Part shown: piece after piece, positions 31,186-33,210 of the stretch
Position numbering within the stretch: the first letter of the stretch is position 1
Layout of the letters: every line of letters begins with the position of its first letter
From: Actinomycetes bacterium
GTDB lineage: Bacteria; Actinomycetota; Actinomycetes; Actinomycetales; Microbacteriaceae
Direction: 5' to 3'
Assembly: GCA_023428065.1 (NCBI GenBank)
Contig: JAEYZI010000040.1
Location: forward strand, 1 to 33,210
Length of the DNA: 33,210 bases
Notes under the pieces: model-generated
What the model saw: only the letters and a program-made list of their open reading frames with translations
What the model was told of the DNA's origin: nothing
Databases searched by the model: none
Position numbers and translations under genes: made by a program

Positions 31186-32304
31186 ATGTCTTACACCGAG
31201 GCGACGGTTCAGCTGCTCTCGCCCCAGGGCACGCTCGTCGAGAGCGATGCGACGGCCCCCTACCTCCCGTTCATCGCGGAGCTCGACGAGGATCGGCTCC
31301 TCGACTTCCACCGTCAGATGGTCGTCATCCGGCGCTTCGACATCGAGGCGGGCAACCTCCAGCGTCAGGGGCAGCTGGCGCTCTGGATCCCGAGCCTCGG
31401 CCAGGAGGCCGCCCAGGTCGGGTCCGGCTACGCCGCCCGCCCCCAGGACCACATCTTCCCCGCGTACCGCGAGCACGTCGTGGGCCGCATCCGGGGTCTC
31501 GACGTCATGAAGATCATCGAGATGCTGCGCGGGCTCTCCCACGGCGGCTGGGTGCCGGCCGAGACCGGCAACTTCCACCTCTACACGCTCGTGATCGGCT
31601 CGCAAGCCCTCCACGCCACGGGCTACGCGATGGGCCAGCGCTTCGACGGCGTCGTCGGCACGGGCGACCTCGACGTCGACGCCGCGACCCTCGTCTACTT
31701 CGGCGACGGCGCGACGAGCCAGGGCGACGTCAACGAGGCGCTCATCTTCGCCGCGAGCTACCAGACGCCGCAGCTCTTCTTCCTGCAGAACAACCGCTGG
31801 GCGATCTCGGTCCCCGTCGAGCGCCAGTCGCGCACGCCCCTCTACCTCCGCGCGGCGGGCTTCGGCATCCCGAGCACCCAGATCGACGGCAACGACGTGC
31901 TCGCGAGCTACGCCGTCAGCCGAGCGGACCTGGAGGCCGCCCGTGCCGGCGAGGGGCCGCGCTTCATCGAGGCCCTCACCTACCGGATGGGCGCGCACAC
32001 CACGAGCGACGACCCCACCAAGTACCGCGAAGACGACGACGTCGCCTACTGGAGCGAGCGCGACCCCATCACGCGCTACGAGCGCTACCTGCGCGCGAAG
32101 GGCGTCGGCGACGACTTCTTCCACGACGTCGCGACCGAGGCCGAGGACCTGGCCTCCGACATCCGCCGCCGCACCGTCGAGCTCGGCACGCCGCCCGCGA
32201 GCAACATGTTCCGCAGCGTGTACACGGATGCGCACCCCGCGGTCGCCGAGCAGGCCGCCTGGTTCGCCGCCTACGAGGCCGGCTTCGAGGAGGCCTCCGC
32301 GTGA
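31186..32304 (+). CDS. pdhA: 2-oxo acid dehydrogenase E1 component, alpha subunit
   Basis: The alpha subunit of a heterotetrameric E1 binds thiamine diphosphate and decarboxylates pyruvate or a branched-chain 2-oxo acid. The 372-residue protein has MVVIRRFDIEA (45-55), LWIPSLGQEAAQVG (66-79), the ThDP signature GDGATSQGDVNEAL (173-186) ending at NN (202-203), and YRMGAHTTSDDPTKYR near residues 266-281. The hydrophobic LGQEAAQVG and TSDDPTKYR resemble actinobacterial PdhA/BkdA proteins, and sequence alone does not settle the substrate. The stop overlaps the GTG of the beta subunit by 4 nt. The lipoyl-transferase E2 gene would lie outside the window. Confidence 0.93.
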   Translation: MSYTEATVQLLSPQGTLVESDATAPYLPFIAELDEDRLLDFHRQMVVIRRFDIEAGNLQRQGQLALWIPSLGQEAAQVGSGYAARPQDHIFPAYREHVVGRIRGLDVMKIIEMLRGLSHGGWVPAETGNFHLYTLVIGSQALHATGYAMGQRFDGVVGTGDLDVDAATLVYFGDGATSQGDVNEALIFAASYQTPQLFFLQNNRWAISVPVERQSRTPLYLRAAGFGIPSTQIDGNDVLASYAVSRADLEAARAGEGPRFIEALTYRMGAHTTSDDPTKYREDDDVAYWSERDPITRYERYLRAKGVGDDFFHDVATEAEDLASDIRRRTVELGTPPASNMFRSVYTDAHPAVAEQAAWFAAYEAGFEEASA

Positions 32305-33210
32305 CCGAGCGCATGATGACGATGGCGAAGGCCATCAACGAGGGACTGCGCGCGGCGCTCGCGAACGACCCCAGGGTGCTGCTCATGGGCGAGGACATCG
32401 GCACGCTCGGCGGCGTCTTCCGGGTGACCGAGGGCCTCAAGGCCGAGTTCGGCGAGGACCGCGTGCTCGACACGCCGCTCGCGGAGTCGGGCATCGTGGG
32501 CACCGCGATCGGTCTCGCCATGCGCGGCTACCGCCCGGTGTGCGAGATCCAGTTCGACGGCTTCATCTTCCCCGGCTTCGACCAGATCACGAGCCAGCTC
32601 GCGAAGCTCACCTACCGCCACGAGGGATCGCAGTCGTTCCCCGTCGTCATCCGGGTGCCGTACGGCGGGCACATCGGGGCGGTCGAGCACCACCAGGAGA
32701 GCCCTGAGGCCTACTTCGCGCACACGGCAGGGCTCCGCGTCGTGAGCCCGGCGACCCCCAACGACGGTTACTGGATGATCCAACAGGCGATCGCCTCCAA
32801 CGACCCCGTGCTGTTCTTCGAGCCCAAGAGCCGCTACTGGCAGAAGGGCGAGGTCGCCGACGACGGCGTTCCCGCCCCGTTGCACCAGAGCCGCGTCGTG
32901 CGCACCGGCACGCAGGTGACCCTCGTCGGCCACGGCGCCATGGTGTCCCAGCTCCTGCAGGCGGCCGAGGTCGCCGCTGCCGAGGGCACGAGCGTCGAGG
33001 TCGTCGACCTGCGCTCGCTCGCGCCCATCGACTACGCGCCGATCCTCGCCTCCGTGCAGAAGACCGGCCGGCTCGTCGTCGCACAGGAGGCGCCCGGCAA
33101 CGTCTCGGTGGGATCGGAGATCGCCGCGACGGTCGCCGAGCGCGCGTTCTATTCTCTTGAGGCGCCCGTGCTGCGCGTCTCGGGATTCGACACCCCGTTC
33201 CCGCCCGCCA
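32301..33210 (+). CDS. pdhB: 2-oxo acid dehydrogenase E1 component, beta subunit (partial)
   Basis: This is the beta subunit that completes the E1 active sites with the upstream alpha subunit. The visible 303 residues contain MGEDIGTLGGVFRVTEGL (29-46), DTPLAESGIVGTAIGLAMRGYRPVCE, IQFDGFIFPGFDQITSQLAK, and the HHQESPEAYFAHTAGLRVVSPATP segment, all standard for the family (usual length about 325-340). The GTG start at 32301 overlaps the alpha subunit stop; an internal ATG at 32313 is possible. The gene runs off the right edge of the window with no stop codon, so its 3' end is missing; about 20-40 residues would remain. Confidence 0.93.
   Translation, partial: MTERMMTMAKAINEGLRAALANDPRVLLMGEDIGTLGGVFRVTEGLKAEFGEDRVLDTPLAESGIVGTAIGLAMRGYRPVCEIQFDGFIFPGFDQITSQLAKLTYRHEGSQSFPVVIRVPYGGHIGAVEHHQESPEAYFAHTAGLRVVSPATPNDGYWMIQQAIASNDPVLFFEPKSRYWQKGEVADDGVPAPLHQSRVVRTGTQVTLVGHGAMVSQLLQAAEVAAAEGTSVEVVDLRSLAPIDYAPILASVQKTGRLVVAQEAPGNVSVGSEIAATVAERAFYSLEAPVLRVSGFDTPFPPA

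Overview
The window is a high-GC (roughly 70%) actinobacterial chromosome segment beside the replication origin. Gene order from dnaA to dnaB follows the actinobacterial origin core: dnaA, rpmH, rnpA, yidD, yidC, jag, rsmG, parA, parB, then trxA/trxB, murJ, a DUF6049-type secreted protein, the CCA-adding enzyme, and rpsF-ssb-rpsR-rplI-dnaB. Codon use, the family of each protein and the replacement of several mycobacterial origin genes suggest Microbacteriaceae. The family call is an inference, not a proof.

Layout. Positions 1-94 are the start of the dnaA-dnaN gap (probable oriC edge, one perfect DnaA box). dnaA is on the minus strand. A DnaA-box-rich gap separates it from the divergent rpmH-rnpA-yidD-yidC-jag-rsmG series. 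Three perfect parS sites lie at 4072, 4731 and 6100. Between the second and third, where rsmG would normally abut parA, there is a 1.4 kb insertion made of REP-like palindromic repeats on both sides of a small GIY-YIG nuclease gene. parA and parB follow. A minus-strand block (ddl, an aminotransferase, trxA, trxB, murJ, DUF6049) meets the divergent CCA-adding enzyme. The rpsF-ssb-rpsR-rplI operon ends in a strong terminator. Next comes a 425-bp gap with DnaA boxes and a good promoter in front of dnaB.

Downstream of dnaB lie an NhaA antiporter fused to a thioredoxin-fold domain, a cyclic-nucleotide-domain flavoprotein without the usual CxxC, an epimerase, two small membrane proteins, purB with a low-molecular-weight phosphatase, a WXG100-like small protein coupled to an alpha/beta hydrolase, a holin-like membrane protein, an aromatic/histidinol-phosphate aminotransferase and the E1 alpha and beta subunits of a 2-oxo acid dehydrogenase. 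The last gene runs off the window.

The strongest candidate for something new is the repeat and nuclease locus at about 4756-6040. Two related hairpin families are arranged head to head, their stems covary, and they flank the GIY-YIG gene in opposite orientations. This resembles the REP/RAYT arrangement but has a different enzyme, and it sits inside the centromere. Secondary points are DnaA boxes placed at the dnaB promoter, the antiporter/flavoprotein redox pair, the WXG-like/hydrolase pair, and a recurrent leaderless-promoter layout.
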